Below, in pieces: positions 36,976-45,766 of a stretch of 57,319 nucleotides of DNA. The stretch comes from an uncultured Formosa sp. (lineage in GTDB: Bacteria > Bacteroidota > Bacteroidia > Flavobacteriales > Flavobacteriaceae): the NCBI GenBank assembly GCA_902516685.1, contig CABXZJ010000004.1, forward strand, positions 1 through 57,319. The letters are read 5' to 3'. Made by a program: the position numbers and the translations under genes. Below the pieces are notes generated by a model, which had not been told where the DNA came from, did not search any database, and saw only the letters and a program-made list of their open reading frames with translations. Numbering within the stretch: position 1 is the stretch's first letter; every line of letters starts with the position of its first letter.

Positions 36976-37010
36976 AAAAAGCTTGAAAGAAAAAATCTTT
37001 TGAGCTTTTT
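36976..37010. terminator. bidirectional terminator between porin 2 and ppc
   Basis: Stem AAAAAGCTTGAAAGA paired with TCTTTTGAGCTTTTT (two G-U pairs) around five A. A- and T-rich flanks on both sides let it serve porin 2 on the plus strand and, from the other side, the convergent ppc gene, which stops at 37014. Confidence 0.8.
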
Positions 37011-37013
37011 TAT

Positions 37014-39593
37014 TTAAGCCGAATTTCGACTTGCATTAATAATTCCATATAATGTACGAGTTACAATTTTTTCAAATACATCAATTTGTTCTTTATCAGG
37101 ATTATTTCCTTTTTGAAATTCTTGTAATTTCCTTAGAGCATATTGCTGAATTGTTAGAAGTGGTAAAACTATAGCTTCCCTGACTTCAATTGAAGCTTTA
37201 CCGCTTGGCTCATTTTCCATTAGTGATTTATATCCAGTTATTTTTAAAATCAAGGAACGAGTGAGCTTGAATTCATTATAAATAATGGTCCAAAATGGAC
37301 CAAACTCTTCGTCCTCTGCCATGTATTTTGTCAAGGGGAAAAAGGACTTACTGAGTGACATCATACTGTTTTCTAGTAACGTCTTGAAAAAACTTGAATT
37401 GTTGTAAAGCGAAATCACTTTATGCAGCTCGCCACGAGACTCAAAGGCTTGTATTGAAGCGCCAACTCCAAAAAAACCAGGAACATTTTGCTTTAACTGA
37501 CTCCAAGAGCCTACAAAAGGTATGGCTCTTAAATCTGAAAAAATCAATTTATCCGATTTGGAGCGCTTGGAAGGTCGGCTTCCGATATTGGCTTTTCCGT
37601 AGTACTTAAGGGTACTTATACGTTCCAAATATGGGATAAATTTTGGATGCCTCTTGAAATCTTGGTAGGCTTGATAACTTAATGTTGCCAAAGTATTCAT
37701 AGTTTCGCGGTCTGAATCTGAAAAGCCTTTGTTGTCTTCCGATTGTAATTTATTGGAAAGTCCAGAGCTGATCAACTGTTCTAAATTGTATTTTGATGAT
37801 TCTGGAGTTCCAAAATTGGAACTAATGGTTTGACCTTGAATTGTGAGTTGAACTTCTTTATCTTGAACTGTAGGACCAAGAGAAGCGTAAAACTGATGGG
37901 TTTTTCCACCCCCACGTGCTGGAGGCCCGCCACGGCCATCAAAAAATACAACATCAATATTGTATTGTTTGGAAATGTTTGTTAATGCTTCTTTAGCTTT
38001 AAATATAGCCCAATTGGCCATGAAATAACCGCCATCTTTGGTGCCATCTGAAAAACCTAGCATGATAGTTTGCTTATTCCATCTAGATTTTAAATGTGAC
38101 TTATAAGCTTTGTTAATATAGAGTTGTTCCATCACTTTTGGTGCATTTTCTAAATCGGTCACCGTTTCAAATAATGGAACAATATCAATTGTAAGCTTAT
38201 CATTGAAGGCAACTAATTTCAACATCGCGTAAAGCTGCATGACATTAAGTGCCGTCTGGTTGTTACTTATGATGTAGCGATTTGCGCCTAAAGCACCGTT
38301 TTTGGATTGAATGCTTTTCACAACTTGAATTGTTTTTAAAGTATTGTAAACCAATTCATCTTTAAAAATAGAAATATCAAGTATTCCATCTAAATCTGAA
38401 ATAACTTCAATTTGCTCAGCCTCATTAAGATCGTTATAATTATCTGGAAAAATACCGTTAGACTGCTCAATACATCCTTTTACAACTCCAGAAAAAACAG
38501 TGTGGTGGATGCGGCTGTCCTGACGCACATCTAAAGTCGCAAAATGAGAACCAAAAAGCTGAGTTTTATTTATCAAGCTTGTGATGTCGTTGATATATAA
38601 TGCATGGTGCTCCTTGGCAACTATTTTCTTTATTTCTTTTAATTCGTCTACAAAAAAGTCAAAATCAAAGCAGTCCGGATTTGACAAACTAGCACCGATT
38701 ATTTTGATAAGGGATCCTAATCGGTCTTCAACGGCTCTAAAAGTTAACTTACGCTTTAATTTTTTTAAATCTAATACGTACTTTTTAAGCAAAGTCGTTT
38801 TGAGTAAAGAAGCTACTTGTAGAGTGGTATCTGGAAGAACAAATGGGTTTCCATCTCTGTCACCACCAGGCCAAAATCCAATATTAATGATTTCATTTTT
38901 TAACCCCTTATTTCCATATACGTTTTGTTGAATATAATCAAAAATAGAGCCGAAAGAATCATAGAAAACATGCTCTAAATACCAGATGAGATTTACAGCC
39001 TCATCGTAAGGGGTTGGCTTTTCATGTTTAAAAAATGGAGTTTTACCAAGTTGTGCTAAGAGGTTATTGATACGGTCCATATCACTTTTTTTAACGGCTT
39101 CAGTTAAGTCGGTAATAATCCCTAAAACTGAACCTGGATAAAACTGAGTAGGATGAGCTGTTAGTACAATTCGGACTTTAAATTCATTTAGGTAAGCCTT
39201 TAATGCATCAATTTTATTTTCAGAAAAAGCCTTTTCTTTTAAACTACGCAACGTTCCAATACCATCCATATTGTTAATGACAGGAAAGGCAGCATCTTCA
39301 ATCGCATCAAAAAGCACGACCTGGCGTTCAATGTATTGAATGAACCTAAATAAAAGCTTAATCTGACTTTTTTTTGTACGCCGGGCTTGGTACTTCTGAA
39401 AAAAAGTCTCAACAATTGTAGTAGGATTTTCTCCTGCCTCATAGCCTTTTTCGCAAGTCTCACGAAACAATGGCAGTAAAACCCCTGTTTTTGTAATCTG
39501 ATCAAATGGCAATGTCATGAAGATACTGTTGTAGATTTTAAACTTTGACAGTACATTTTGCTTAAAGCGTTCTAACTTTGGTTTTACAGCCAT
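37014..39593 (-). CDS. ppc: phosphoenolpyruvate carboxylase
   Basis: 859-residue anaplerotic enzyme making oxaloacetate from PEP and bicarbonate. Visible: the catalytic His in VLTAHPTQFYPG, the WPGGDRDGNPFV block, LGFSDGTKDGGYF and the glycine-rich loop DGRGGPPARGGG. The last three differ in detail from the enterobacterial form, and the C-terminus ends RNSA where most PEPCs end QNTG or RNTG. The frame opens at a TTG at 39611, but that codon lies upstream of the predicted transcription start, so the ATG at 39593 is right. Confidence 0.94.
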   Translation of the reverse strand: MAVKPKLERFKQNVLSKFKIYNSIFMTLPFDQITKTGVLLPLFRETCEKGYEAGENPTTIVETFFQKYQARRTKKSQIKLLFRFIQYIERQVVLFDAIEDAAFPVINNMDGIGTLRSLKEKAFSENKIDALKAYLNEFKVRIVLTAHPTQFYPGSVLGIITDLTEAVKKSDMDRINNLLAQLGKTPFFKHEKPTPYDEAVNLIWYLEHVFYDSFGSIFDYIQQNVYGNKGLKNEIINIGFWPGGDRDGNPFVLPDTTLQVASLLKTTLLKKYVLDLKKLKRKLTFRAVEDRLGSLIKIIGASLSNPDCFDFDFFVDELKEIKKIVAKEHHALYINDITSLINKTQLFGSHFATLDVRQDSRIHHTVFSGVVKGCIEQSNGIFPDNYNDLNEAEQIEVISDLDGILDISIFKDELVYNTLKTIQVVKSIQSKNGALGANRYIISNNQTALNVMQLYAMLKLVAFNDKLTIDIVPLFETVTDLENAPKVMEQLYINKAYKSHLKSRWNKQTIMLGFSDGTKDGGYFMANWAIFKAKEALTNISKQYNIDVVFFDGRGGPPARGGGKTHQFYASLGPTVQDKEVQLTIQGQTISSNFGTPESSKYNLEQLISSGLSNKLQSEDNKGFSDSDRETMNTLATLSYQAYQDFKRHPKFIPYLERISTLKYYGKANIGSRPSKRSKSDKLIFSDLRAIPFVGSWSQLKQNVPGFFGVGASIQAFESRGELHKVISLYNNSSFFKTLLENSMMSLSKSFFPLTKYMAEDEEFGPFWTIIYNEFKLTRSLILKITGYKSLMENEPSGKASIEVREAIVLPLLTIQQYALRKLQEFQKGNNPDKEQIDVFEKIVTRTLYGIINASRNSA

Positions 39594-39613
39594 TTTTCTA
39601 TTATGTTTCAACG

Positions 39614-39642
39614 CAAATATAAGAAAGCTCTCTTCTTTACAA
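39614..39642 (-). promoter_or_regulatory. promoter of ppc
   Basis: On the minus strand TTG (39642-39640), 18 nt, then TATATTTG (39621-39614): a full match to the Bacteroidetes promoter. The start of transcription would be near 39607, 14 nt before the ATG. Confidence 0.65.
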
Positions 39643-39785
39643 GGAATATGCAGTATAATTTGTTAATTTCTCAGAATTATATACGTAATGTAGTAATATT
39701 TTAAAAAATTTATTTTTTTACTAAGAATTCAACGATGATTAAAAATCATTACCTTTAGTATTTATTATAAATAATTTTTAAAAAA

Positions 39786-40760
39786 ATGTCAAATCCGAAA
39801 TTTTTTGAATCGCTTTCACTCCCTGTTATTGCAGCACCAATGTTTTTAATCTCTGGCCCTAAATTGGTGATCGAATGTTGTAAAAATGGTATTATTGGCA
39901 CTTTTCCTGCACTCAACCAAAGGACTACAGAAGGATTTGAACAATGGATTATTGAAATCAAAACTGCGTTAAAAGAATTTGAAAGTGAAACTGGGAAAAA
40001 AGCTGCACCATTTGGAGTCAATTTGATTGTACATCAAACTAACCCAAGAGTCCAGGCCGATTTGGCAATTTGCATCAAACATCAAGTACCGCTCATCATT
40101 ACCTCTCTTGGCGCCGTACCACAACTTGTTGGGGCCGTTCACAGTTACGGGGGTATGGTATTTCACGATGTCATAAAAAAAAGACATGCAGAAAAAGCAG
40201 CTGAAGCCGGAGTCGATGGTCTTATTTTAGTCTGTGCAGGTGCAGGGGGCCACGCAGGAACACTCAACCCTATGCCGTTTGTTGCTGAAATTAAAAAGTT
40301 TTTCAAAAAAACAATACTATTGTCAGGTTGCATCAGTAATGGTCGGGATGTTGCCTCAGCACTTCAAATGGGTGCAGATCTTGCCTATATGGGTACTCGC
40401 TTTATCAATACCAAAGAGAGCAAAGCACCTGAAGATTACAGAAAAATGATCATTGAGTCTGGCGCGAGTGACATTGTATACACCGCCGCTGTTTCTGGGG
40501 TCTCTGCGAACTTTCTACGCCCGAGTTTAGAAGCCATGGGGATCTCCGAAGAAATGCTATCAAGGCCCAAAAAAATAGATTTTGGCAATGAACTCTCAGC
40601 CATGGAAAAAGAAGCCAAAGCCTGGAGTACCATTTGGTCTGCTGGACAAGGGGTTGCAAATATCTCCGACAATCCGACTGTCAAAGACTTGATAGATCTA
40701 ATGAAAAAAGAGTTCAAAGCGGCTATAGAAGTGCAACAGGCCTTGTTGGAAAAATATTAA
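39786..40760 (+). CDS. nitronate monooxygenase / 2-nitropropane dioxygenase-like flavoprotein
   Basis: 324-residue TIM-barrel FMN enzyme. Marks: PVIAAPMFLISGPKLVIE near the start, CAGAGGHAGTLNP with the FMN-contacting HAG, and GADLAYMGTRF for phosphate binding. The family oxidises alkyl nitronates such as propionate-3-nitronate, a defence against a nitro toxin, though many members have unknown substrates. A weak promoter (TTC at 39728, TACCTTTA at 39750) overlaps a 6-bp inverted repeat ATGATT-AAA-AATCAT (39735-39749), a possible operator. It converges on the LysE gene with 4 nt between stops. Confidence 0.88.
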   Translation: MSNPKFFESLSLPVIAAPMFLISGPKLVIECCKNGIIGTFPALNQRTTEGFEQWIIEIKTALKEFESETGKKAAPFGVNLIVHQTNPRVQADLAICIKHQVPLIITSLGAVPQLVGAVHSYGGMVFHDVIKKRHAEKAAEAGVDGLILVCAGAGGHAGTLNPMPFVAEIKKFFKKTILLSGCISNGRDVASALQMGADLAYMGTRFINTKESKAPEDYRKMIIESGASDIVYTAAVSGVSANFLRPSLEAMGISEEMLSRPKKIDFGNELSAMEKEAKAWSTIWSAGQGVANISDNPTVKDLIDLMKKEFKAAIEVQQALLEKY

Positions 40761-40764
40761 ACGA

Positions 40765-41385
40765 TCAGCCTCTTAATATCACAACCGCTATTCCTATAAA
40801 AAACCCGATCTGAAGGCGTTTTAAAAGCAACTGTCTTTGCGGAGATTTCAAAAATAGTTTCGAGAAATAACTCGACAGAAAAACGTAGCAACTAAAGACT
40901 GAAAATGAAGTCAGGATAAATAGAAATCCTAAAGTATAGAATTGCTTGTAAAGCGCCATAGTTTCACTGAACAAAAAAGCAGGAAAAAAAGCTAAAAAAA
41001 AGACAGAGACTTTGGGATTAAGAACATTCATTACAAAGCCTTGTTTAAACAATTCATAAAACCCATCGGATTTAAACTTTTTGTGATATTTATTAAAATT
41101 CAAATCAGATTTATAAACTTTAAAGGCCAAAAAAAGCATGTAACTCGCACCAAATAGCTTTAAAATAAAATACAAACTTTTGTTCGATTGAATGAATGCC
41201 GAAAGACCAAAGGCAACTAGGCTTGTATGAATTAAGCAACCAGTCATTAAACCCAAAACTACTGCCATCCCCGTTTTTTTTCCATGTGTAGCGCTTTGGA
41301 CCAAAACAAAAATATTATCAGGGCCTGGGGAAAAGGCCAGAACTGCAGTTGCCACAACAAAAGATATTAAAATTTGGAAGTCCAA
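40765..41385 (-). CDS. LysE/RhtB-family amino-acid exporter
   Basis: 206-residue inner-membrane protein with about six hydrophobic segments and the family block FSPGPDNIFVLVQ near the N-terminus, then GLMTGCLIHTSLVAFGL. Members export amino acids such as lysine, homoserine or threonine; the substrate here is open. No ATG is available. The TTG at 41385 gives the standard start (DFQILISFVVATAVLA). It follows pyrD by 12 nt and is probably co-transcribed. Confidence 0.88.
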   Translation of the reverse strand: MDFQILISFVVATAVLAFSPGPDNIFVLVQSATHGKKTGMAVVLGLMTGCLIHTSLVAFGLSAFIQSNKSLYFILKLFGASYMLFLAFKVYKSDLNFNKYHKKFKSDGFYELFKQGFVMNVLNPKVSVFFLAFFPAFLFSETMALYKQFYTLGFLFILTSFSVFSCYVFLSSYFSKLFLKSPQRQLLLKRLQIGFFIGIAVVILRG

Positions 41386-41397
41386 AATTAGCTTGTA

Positions 41398-42429
41398 TTA
41401 TCGATTTATAAGGGCTTTATTGATGCGTTTTACAAGACAGGGGCCTTCGTACACGAAGCCCGTATAAATTTGCACCAAGTCGGCGCCAGCCTGTATTTTT
41501 TCAAGGGCGTCTTCCGCAGAATGGATGCCACCAACTCCAATAATAGCAAATGCCTTTTTACTGTTTTTGGAAAGGTATCGTATGACTTCAGTGCTTTTGG
41601 ATTTAATGGGCTGACCACTCAACCCACCATTACCGATGCTTTCCACAATGGCCTTAGGCGTTTGAAGGCCGGCTCTGGAAACAGAAGTATTACAGGCAAT
41701 CACCCCCGCAATTTCTGTCTTAGCAATCAAACTGATAATCTCATCCAATTGCAATTGATTTAAATCAGGCGCAATCTTTAAAAGAATGGGTTTTTGAACT
41801 TCAAATTCACCATTCAAAACCTTCATTTCATTAATGAGTTCCTCTAGATAATCCTTATCTGTAAGTTTGGCATGACTTTCAACATTGGGACAACTCACAT
41901 TCAAAACAAAATAATCCACATAAGGATGTAAGGCTTTAAAACACTTTGCATAATCAGCTGTATAATACACTGGTTCGGTCTGAGTGTTTTTCCCAATATT
42001 ACCACCAATAATGACCTTATTTTTGTTTTGTTTCAAATTAGAGATCAAGGCCTCAAGACCAGCATTGTTAAATCCCATACGGTTGATTAATCCCGCATCT
42101 GCTTTTAATCTAAAAAGACGCTTTTTAGGGTTTCCGTCTTGTGCTTTTGGAGTGACTGTGCCAATTTCTATGAAGCCAAACCCAAAATTAGCTAATTCAT
42201 TGTAAAGCACTGCATTTTTATCAAAGCCCGCTGCCAGTCCAACAGGGTTTTTAAATTTTAGACCAAACAACTCGCGTTTAAGTTTCGGGTGATTGATTTG
42301 AAAAAAAGCCCTAGCAATTCGTGTACTAAAAGGAATTTTAAAGATTAATCTTAGAACTCTAAATGTAAAATAATGCACGGCTTCTGGATCGAACTTAAAG
42401 AGAAATGAACGAATAATCTGCTTATACAT
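41398..42429 (-). CDS. pyrD: dihydroorotate dehydrogenase (quinone), class 2
   Basis: 343-residue membrane-associated FMN enzyme that oxidises dihydroorotate to orotate in pyrimidine synthesis and passes electrons to quinone. Class 2 marks: an N-terminal membrane-binding helix pair ([16 protein letters not shown]), [30 protein letters not shown] with the catalytic Ser region, [15 protein letters not shown] and [15 protein letters not shown]. Length is typical. It precedes the LysE-type gene. Confidence 0.96.
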   Translation of the reverse strand: MYKQIIRSFLFKFDPEAVHYFTFRVLRLIFKIPFSTRIARAFFQINHPKLKRELFGLKFKNPVGLAAGFDKNAVLYNELANFGFGFIEIGTVTPKAQDGNPKKRLFRLKADAGLINRMGFNNAGLEALISNLKQNKNKVIIGGNIGKNTQTEPVYYTADYAKCFKALHPYVDYFVLNVSCPNVESHAKLTDKDYLEELINEMKVLNGEFEVQKPILLKIAPDLNQLQLDEIISLIAKTEIAGVIACNTSVSRAGLQTPKAIVESIGNGGLSGQPIKSKSTEVIRYLSKNSKKAFAIIGVGGIHSAEDALEKIQAGADLVQIYTGFVYEGPCLVKRINKALINR

Positions 42430-42446
42430 GGAACAGTGTTGAAATA

Positions 42447-42454
42447 CAAAAATA
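42447..42454 (-). promoter_or_regulatory. -7 box of the pyrD promoter
   Basis: TATTTTTG on the minus strand, exact to TAnnTTTG, 18 nt before the pyrD ATG. A TTG lies upstream (42472-42470) but only 15 nt away, shorter than ideal. Confidence 0.4.
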
Positions 42455-42493
42455 CACTAAATTGTTACACAAAAAAAGAAAGAACTCCAACAC

Positions 42494-42524
42494 TTGGCAC
42501 TTTGGTAAGGGTTGTTTATTTTTG
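42494..42524 (+). promoter_or_regulatory. promoter of pepT
   Basis: TTG (42494-42496), 20 nt, then TATTTTTG (42517-42524): a full match to the Bacteroidetes promoter. Transcription would start near 42531, leaving about 11 nt before the ATG at 42542 and excluding the TTG at 42512 as a start codon. Confidence 0.65.
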
Positions 42525-42541
42525 AAAAAAGACAAATTCCA

Positions 42542-43795
42542 ATGCTCGACAGGCAACGCATCCTTGAACGTTTTTTAAGCTACGTAAAAATTGACACCGA
42601 AAGTGACCCAAATTCAGATACAACGCCTAGCACAGACAAACAGTGGAAACTAGCCAACAAACTCGCCAAAGAACTTGAAGCCATTGGGCTCTCAGAAGTG
42701 AGTATTGATAACAATGCTTATGTGATGGGTACCTTGCCTTCAAATGTGAAACACGATGTACCAGCGATTGGATTTATTTCTCATTTTGATACCTCACCCG
42801 ATTTTACAGCGGCCAATGTCAAGCCACAAATTATTGAAAATTATGATGGTAAAGACATTGTTTTAAATTTACAAGAAAACATTGTGCTTTCCCCAGATTA
42901 TTTTGATGACTTGTTGCTTTACAAAGGAAAAACCCTAATTACAACCGATGGGACAACTTTGTTAGGGGCAGACGACAAAGCCGGCGTATGTGAAATTGTT
43001 AGCGCGATGGAATATTTGATTAAGCATCCTGAAATTAAACATGGTCCTATCAAAGTTGGGTTTACGCCTGATGAAGAAATTGGTCGTGGTGCCCATAAGT
43101 TTGACGTGGCTAAATTTGGCGCCGAATGGGCTTATACCATGGACGGTAGTCAAATTGGTGAGTTAGAATATGAAAATTTTAATGCAGCAAGTGCAAAAAT
43201 CACAATCCATGGAAAAATTGTACATCCTGGCTATGCCAAGGGAAAAATGATCAATTCAATGTATTATATTCAAAAATTTGTAAAGGGATTACCAAATAAT
43301 GAAACGCCAGAAACTACAGAAGGTTACCAAGGTTTTTTTCATTTACATAATATCCAAGGAAATGTAGAAAAAACAGTTTTAAATTACATCATAAGAGACC
43401 ACGACTTAGAGAAATTTAAAAACCGTAAAAATACCGTAATGTCGCTGGTTAATGATTTGAATAAGCGTTTTAACAATGTGCGCTATGAAATTGAGATTCA
43501 AGATCAGTATTACAATATGAAAGAAAAGGTAACCCCAATGATGCACATTGTGGACATTGCAGAAGCGGCCATGAAAGCCCTAGATATTAAACCACTGATA
43601 AAACCTATTCGGGGGGGTACTGATGGCTCACAATTGAGCTACATGGGGCTACCATGTCCAAATATCTTTGCTGGTGGACATAATTTCCACGGACGCTACG
43701 AATATATTCCTTTAGAAAGTATTTTAAGTGCTACTAAAGTCATCTGTAAAATTGCAACCTTGACCCAAAAACGCTATAATAAAAAAGGTTCCTAG
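42542..43795 (+). CDS. pepT: peptidase T (tripeptide aminopeptidase)
   Basis: 417-residue M20-family zinc aminopeptidase that removes the N-terminal residue of tripeptides in the cytoplasm. Marks: GFISHFDTSPDF with the first zinc His, TTLLGADDKAGV with the bridging Asp, GFTPDEEIGRGAHKFD with the catalytic Glu and DGSQLSYMGLPCPNIFAGGHNFHGRYEY near the end in pieces. Start chosen from the promoter position. The stop codon lies within a hairpin. Confidence 0.95.
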   Translation: MLDRQRILERFLSYVKIDTESDPNSDTTPSTDKQWKLANKLAKELEAIGLSEVSIDNNAYVMGTLPSNVKHDVPAIGFISHFDTSPDFTAANVKPQIIENYDGKDIVLNLQENIVLSPDYFDDLLLYKGKTLITTDGTTLLGADDKAGVCEIVSAMEYLIKHPEIKHGPIKVGFTPDEEIGRGAHKFDVAKFGAEWAYTMDGSQIGELEYENFNAASAKITIHGKIVHPGYAKGKMINSMYYIQKFVKGLPNNETPETTEGYQGFFHLHNIQGNVEKTVLNYIIRDHDLEKFKNRKNTVMSLVNDLNKRFNNVRYEIEIQDQYYNMKEKVTPMMHIVDIAEAAMKALDIKPLIKPIRGGTDGSQLSYMGLPCPNIFAGGHNFHGRYEYIPLESILSATKVICKIATLTQKRYNKKGS

Positions 43796-43808
43796 ACACA
43801 ACCTTTTT
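43782..43808 (+). terminator. hairpin at the end of pepT
   Basis: AAAAAGGTT pairs with AACCTTTTT across a 9-nt loop that contains the pepT stop codon. The T run lies in the stem, so it is a weak terminator candidate. Confidence 0.5.
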
Positions 43809-43834
43809 GGGTTATAATCAACAACAGAGCTACA

Positions 43835-44122
43835 TTATTTTTTGGGCTGAGTATTTAATTTTTGAGTCATTTCAATAGAAAGTGCAGAGCGTTCAAATTT
43901 TATTTTTCCTGCCAAAGTTTCAACCACACAAGAATTATCTTTATCATTGATTTCGGCAATTTTACCATGCATCCCAGATTTTGTGATTACACGATCACCT
44001 TTTTTCAAATTGGCCGCAAATTTTTTCTCCCTTTTACTGCGCCTAAGCTGAGGTGCTAAAATAAAAAAGTAAAAAATTAAAGCAATTGCAAAAAGAGGTA
44101 CAAAATCCGTTAAGTTTTGCAT
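43835..44122 (-). CDS. yajC: preprotein translocase subunit YajC
   Basis: 95 residues: one N-terminal membrane helix (FVPLFAIALIFYFFILAP), the family block QLRRSKREKKFAANLKKGDRV split across the helix end, then a small cytoplasmic domain (ITKSGMHGKIAEI). It is an accessory partner of SecDF and the Sec translocon. It lies 14 nt after the DUF1573 gene in a nusB-DUF1573-yajC order common in flavobacteria. Confidence 0.95.
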   Translation of the reverse strand: MQNLTDFVPLFAIALIFYFFILAPQLRRSKREKKFAANLKKGDRVITKSGMHGKIAEINDKDNSCVVETLAGKIKFERSALSIEMTQKLNTQPKK

Positions 44123-44136
44123 AAAATAATTTTTAT

Positions 44137-44616
44137 TTATTGATTATTTATAACTGATGGGGTGGGTGCATTAGGATCAGGCTTAACAAAAGCAGTTATA
44201 CGAACCTGCTCTCGACCATTTTCAGTATTAGTTGTTAAAGTAATGGTTTTTGAAACCTTATTAGCTCCCTTACCATTGAATTTGACTGAAAATTGAGATG
44301 ATTCACCTGGCATTAAAGGGGATTTACTCCATCCTTGGGGTACAGTACAACCACATGTACTTTTTATGTCAGTTACAACTAGTGGAGACCTACCTGAATT
44401 TGTATAAGAAAATGTAGTTTCAACTGGAGTTCCATTTGCTATCTCTCCGAAGTCATGTAAAGTTTTATCAAAACTAATTGAAGGGAAAACAATTTGAGAA
44501 TCACGTTCAGTTGCCATTTGAACATTTTCTTTATTAATTTTATCTACAACTTTGTCCTTACAGGAGTTTAAAAATAAGAGGGGAGTGATAAGAAAAATTA
44601 AAGATATTTTTTTCAT
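44137..44616 (-). CDS. DUF1573 lipoprotein
   Basis: 159 residues with lipobox C19 (FLNSC) and a single immunoglobulin-like DUF1573 domain marked by FDFGEIANGTPVETTFSYTN-type residues (seen as LHDFGEIANG), ITDIKSTCGCTVP-type residues (TDIKSTCGCTVPQGW) and the GKGANKVSKTITLTTN strand. The CGC motif is typical. Function is unknown. It lies between nusB and yajC. Confidence 0.9.
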   Translation of the reverse strand: MKKISLIFLITPLLFLNSCKDKVVDKINKENVQMATERDSQIVFPSISFDKTLHDFGEIANGTPVETTFSYTNSGRSPLVVTDIKSTCGCTVPQGWSKSPLMPGESSQFSVKFNGKGANKVSKTITLTTNTENGREQVRITAFVKPDPNAPTPSVINNQ

Positions 44617-44662
44617 GATGTAATTTATTTAATTTTTTTATTGAAATGCAAATTTAATAAAA

Positions 44663-45601
44663 TTACATTAAACCACGACCTTTCTTGTTCAGGGTTTTAT
44701 TTTCCCTGTATTCATTTACTATTTTATCTAGGACACCATTAATAAAAATATTGCTCTTAGGAGTAGAATACTCTTTAGCTAGCTCGATATATTCATTTAT
44801 AGTTACTTTGATTGGAATACTGGGAAATTCTTGAAATTCACATATAGCCATTTGTAATAATATCAAATCAATATTGGCAATACGATCTTTATCCCAATTT
44901 TTAGTTTTAGAAATAATTTCTGTATTATATATCTTGGAATTTTTTAGAGTTTTATCCATTAGATTAAATCCAAAAAATTCATCATCTTTATCTTTAAATA
45001 AACTAGGTGTGAAAAATTTCTCATCTAATTTCAAAGTTATTTTTTTGAATAACTTTAAAATAAATGTATTTACAACAGGAAAATCATCTACCCAAGTAAT
45101 ATTTTTGTCTTGAAAATAGTCGTAAAGTTTATTATTTGGAGCAATAATATTTTTAAATATTTCGACAACAAAAAAAATATCGTTTTTTAAATAGTTTCCT
45201 GAACCTCTCATGTATACTTTATATATATCACTTCGAGTCACATCTTTATAAATTAATTCCGCATACTCACTGTCATGCTTCCAATGTTGAATTTTTTGAG
45301 TCTCAAATGCATATTTTAAAGAATCGTCATTGTATAACTTTTTGAGTAATATATTATCAACAAAGCGAAAATTTGGAAGAATATCTTCTTGAGTTTTTAA
45401 ATGTTTTTGTTGAGATTTTTTTTGATAATTAATAGCGCGAAGTCTTAAGTCAATTAGTAAAGACAACAGTAACAAATATAGTTTGTACATATCTTGAATA
45501 CTGTTCCGCAATAGAAGATTTAAATCACCAGTATTAGTATTAATTTTATTGGCATACAATACTTGCATAACCTTGGCACGAATATGACGTCTATTGAGCA
45601 T
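44663..45601 (-). CDS. nusB: transcription antitermination factor NusB
   Basis: 312 residues, about twice the length of enterobacterial NusB, as usual in Bacteroidota. It opens with MLNRRHIRAKVMQVLYA, the arginine-rich RNA-binding helix, and ends with the conserved core (IDLILLQMAICEF, VTINEYIELAKEYSTPKSNIFINGVLD in parts). The middle is a long helical insertion. It binds boxA RNA with NusE in rRNA antitermination. The minus-strand box TATTTTTG (45676-45669) is a possible -7 element. Confidence 0.95.
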   Translation of the reverse strand: MLNRRHIRAKVMQVLYANKINTNTGDLNLLLRNSIQDMYKLYLLLLSLLIDLRLRAINYQKKSQQKHLKTQEDILPNFRFVDNILLKKLYNDDSLKYAFETQKIQHWKHDSEYAELIYKDVTRSDIYKVYMRGSGNYLKNDIFFVVEIFKNIIAPNNKLYDYFQDKNITWVDDFPVVNTFILKLFKKITLKLDEKFFTPSLFKDKDDEFFGFNLMDKTLKNSKIYNTEIISKTKNWDKDRIANIDLILLQMAICEFQEFPSIPIKVTINEYIELAKEYSTPKSNIFINGVLDKIVNEYRENKTLNKKGRGLM

Positions 45602-45668
45602 AATAAAAAAGAACTTTTGAGTTAAAAATTAAATTAATTTTTACAAAGCTTATTTTAAATCAGTTGCA

Positions 45669-45676
45669 CAAAAATA
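45669..45676 (-). promoter_or_regulatory. possible -7 box of the nusB operon
   Basis: TATTTTTG on the minus strand, exact to TAnnTTTG, 68 nt before the nusB ATG. No TTG lies at the expected -33 distance. Confidence 0.3.
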
Positions 45677-45744
45677 GTATTAATTTATAGTTATGGAATT
45701 GAAAAAATAGTTTTTTTGTAACATAATTTTTGATTTCTAAAAAG

Positions 45745-45752
45745 TATATTTG
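45745..45752 (+). promoter_or_regulatory. -7 box of the ABC exporter gene
   Basis: TATATTTG, exact to TAnnTTTG, 15 nt before the ATG at 45767, implying a very short leader. TTG triplets upstream are at 12 and 26 nt, neither ideal. Confidence 0.4.
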
Positions 45753-45766
45753 TTCATATTATAATA

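Noticed and set aside
38581..38931. 116-residue frame on the plus strand
   Set aside because: It lies wholly inside ppc on the other strand, which is a certain gene.
39735..39749. Inverted repeat ATGATT-AAA-AATCAT before the nitronate monooxygenase gene as an operator
   Set aside because: A 6-bp AT-rich repeat is easily a chance find here; noted in the gene entry only.
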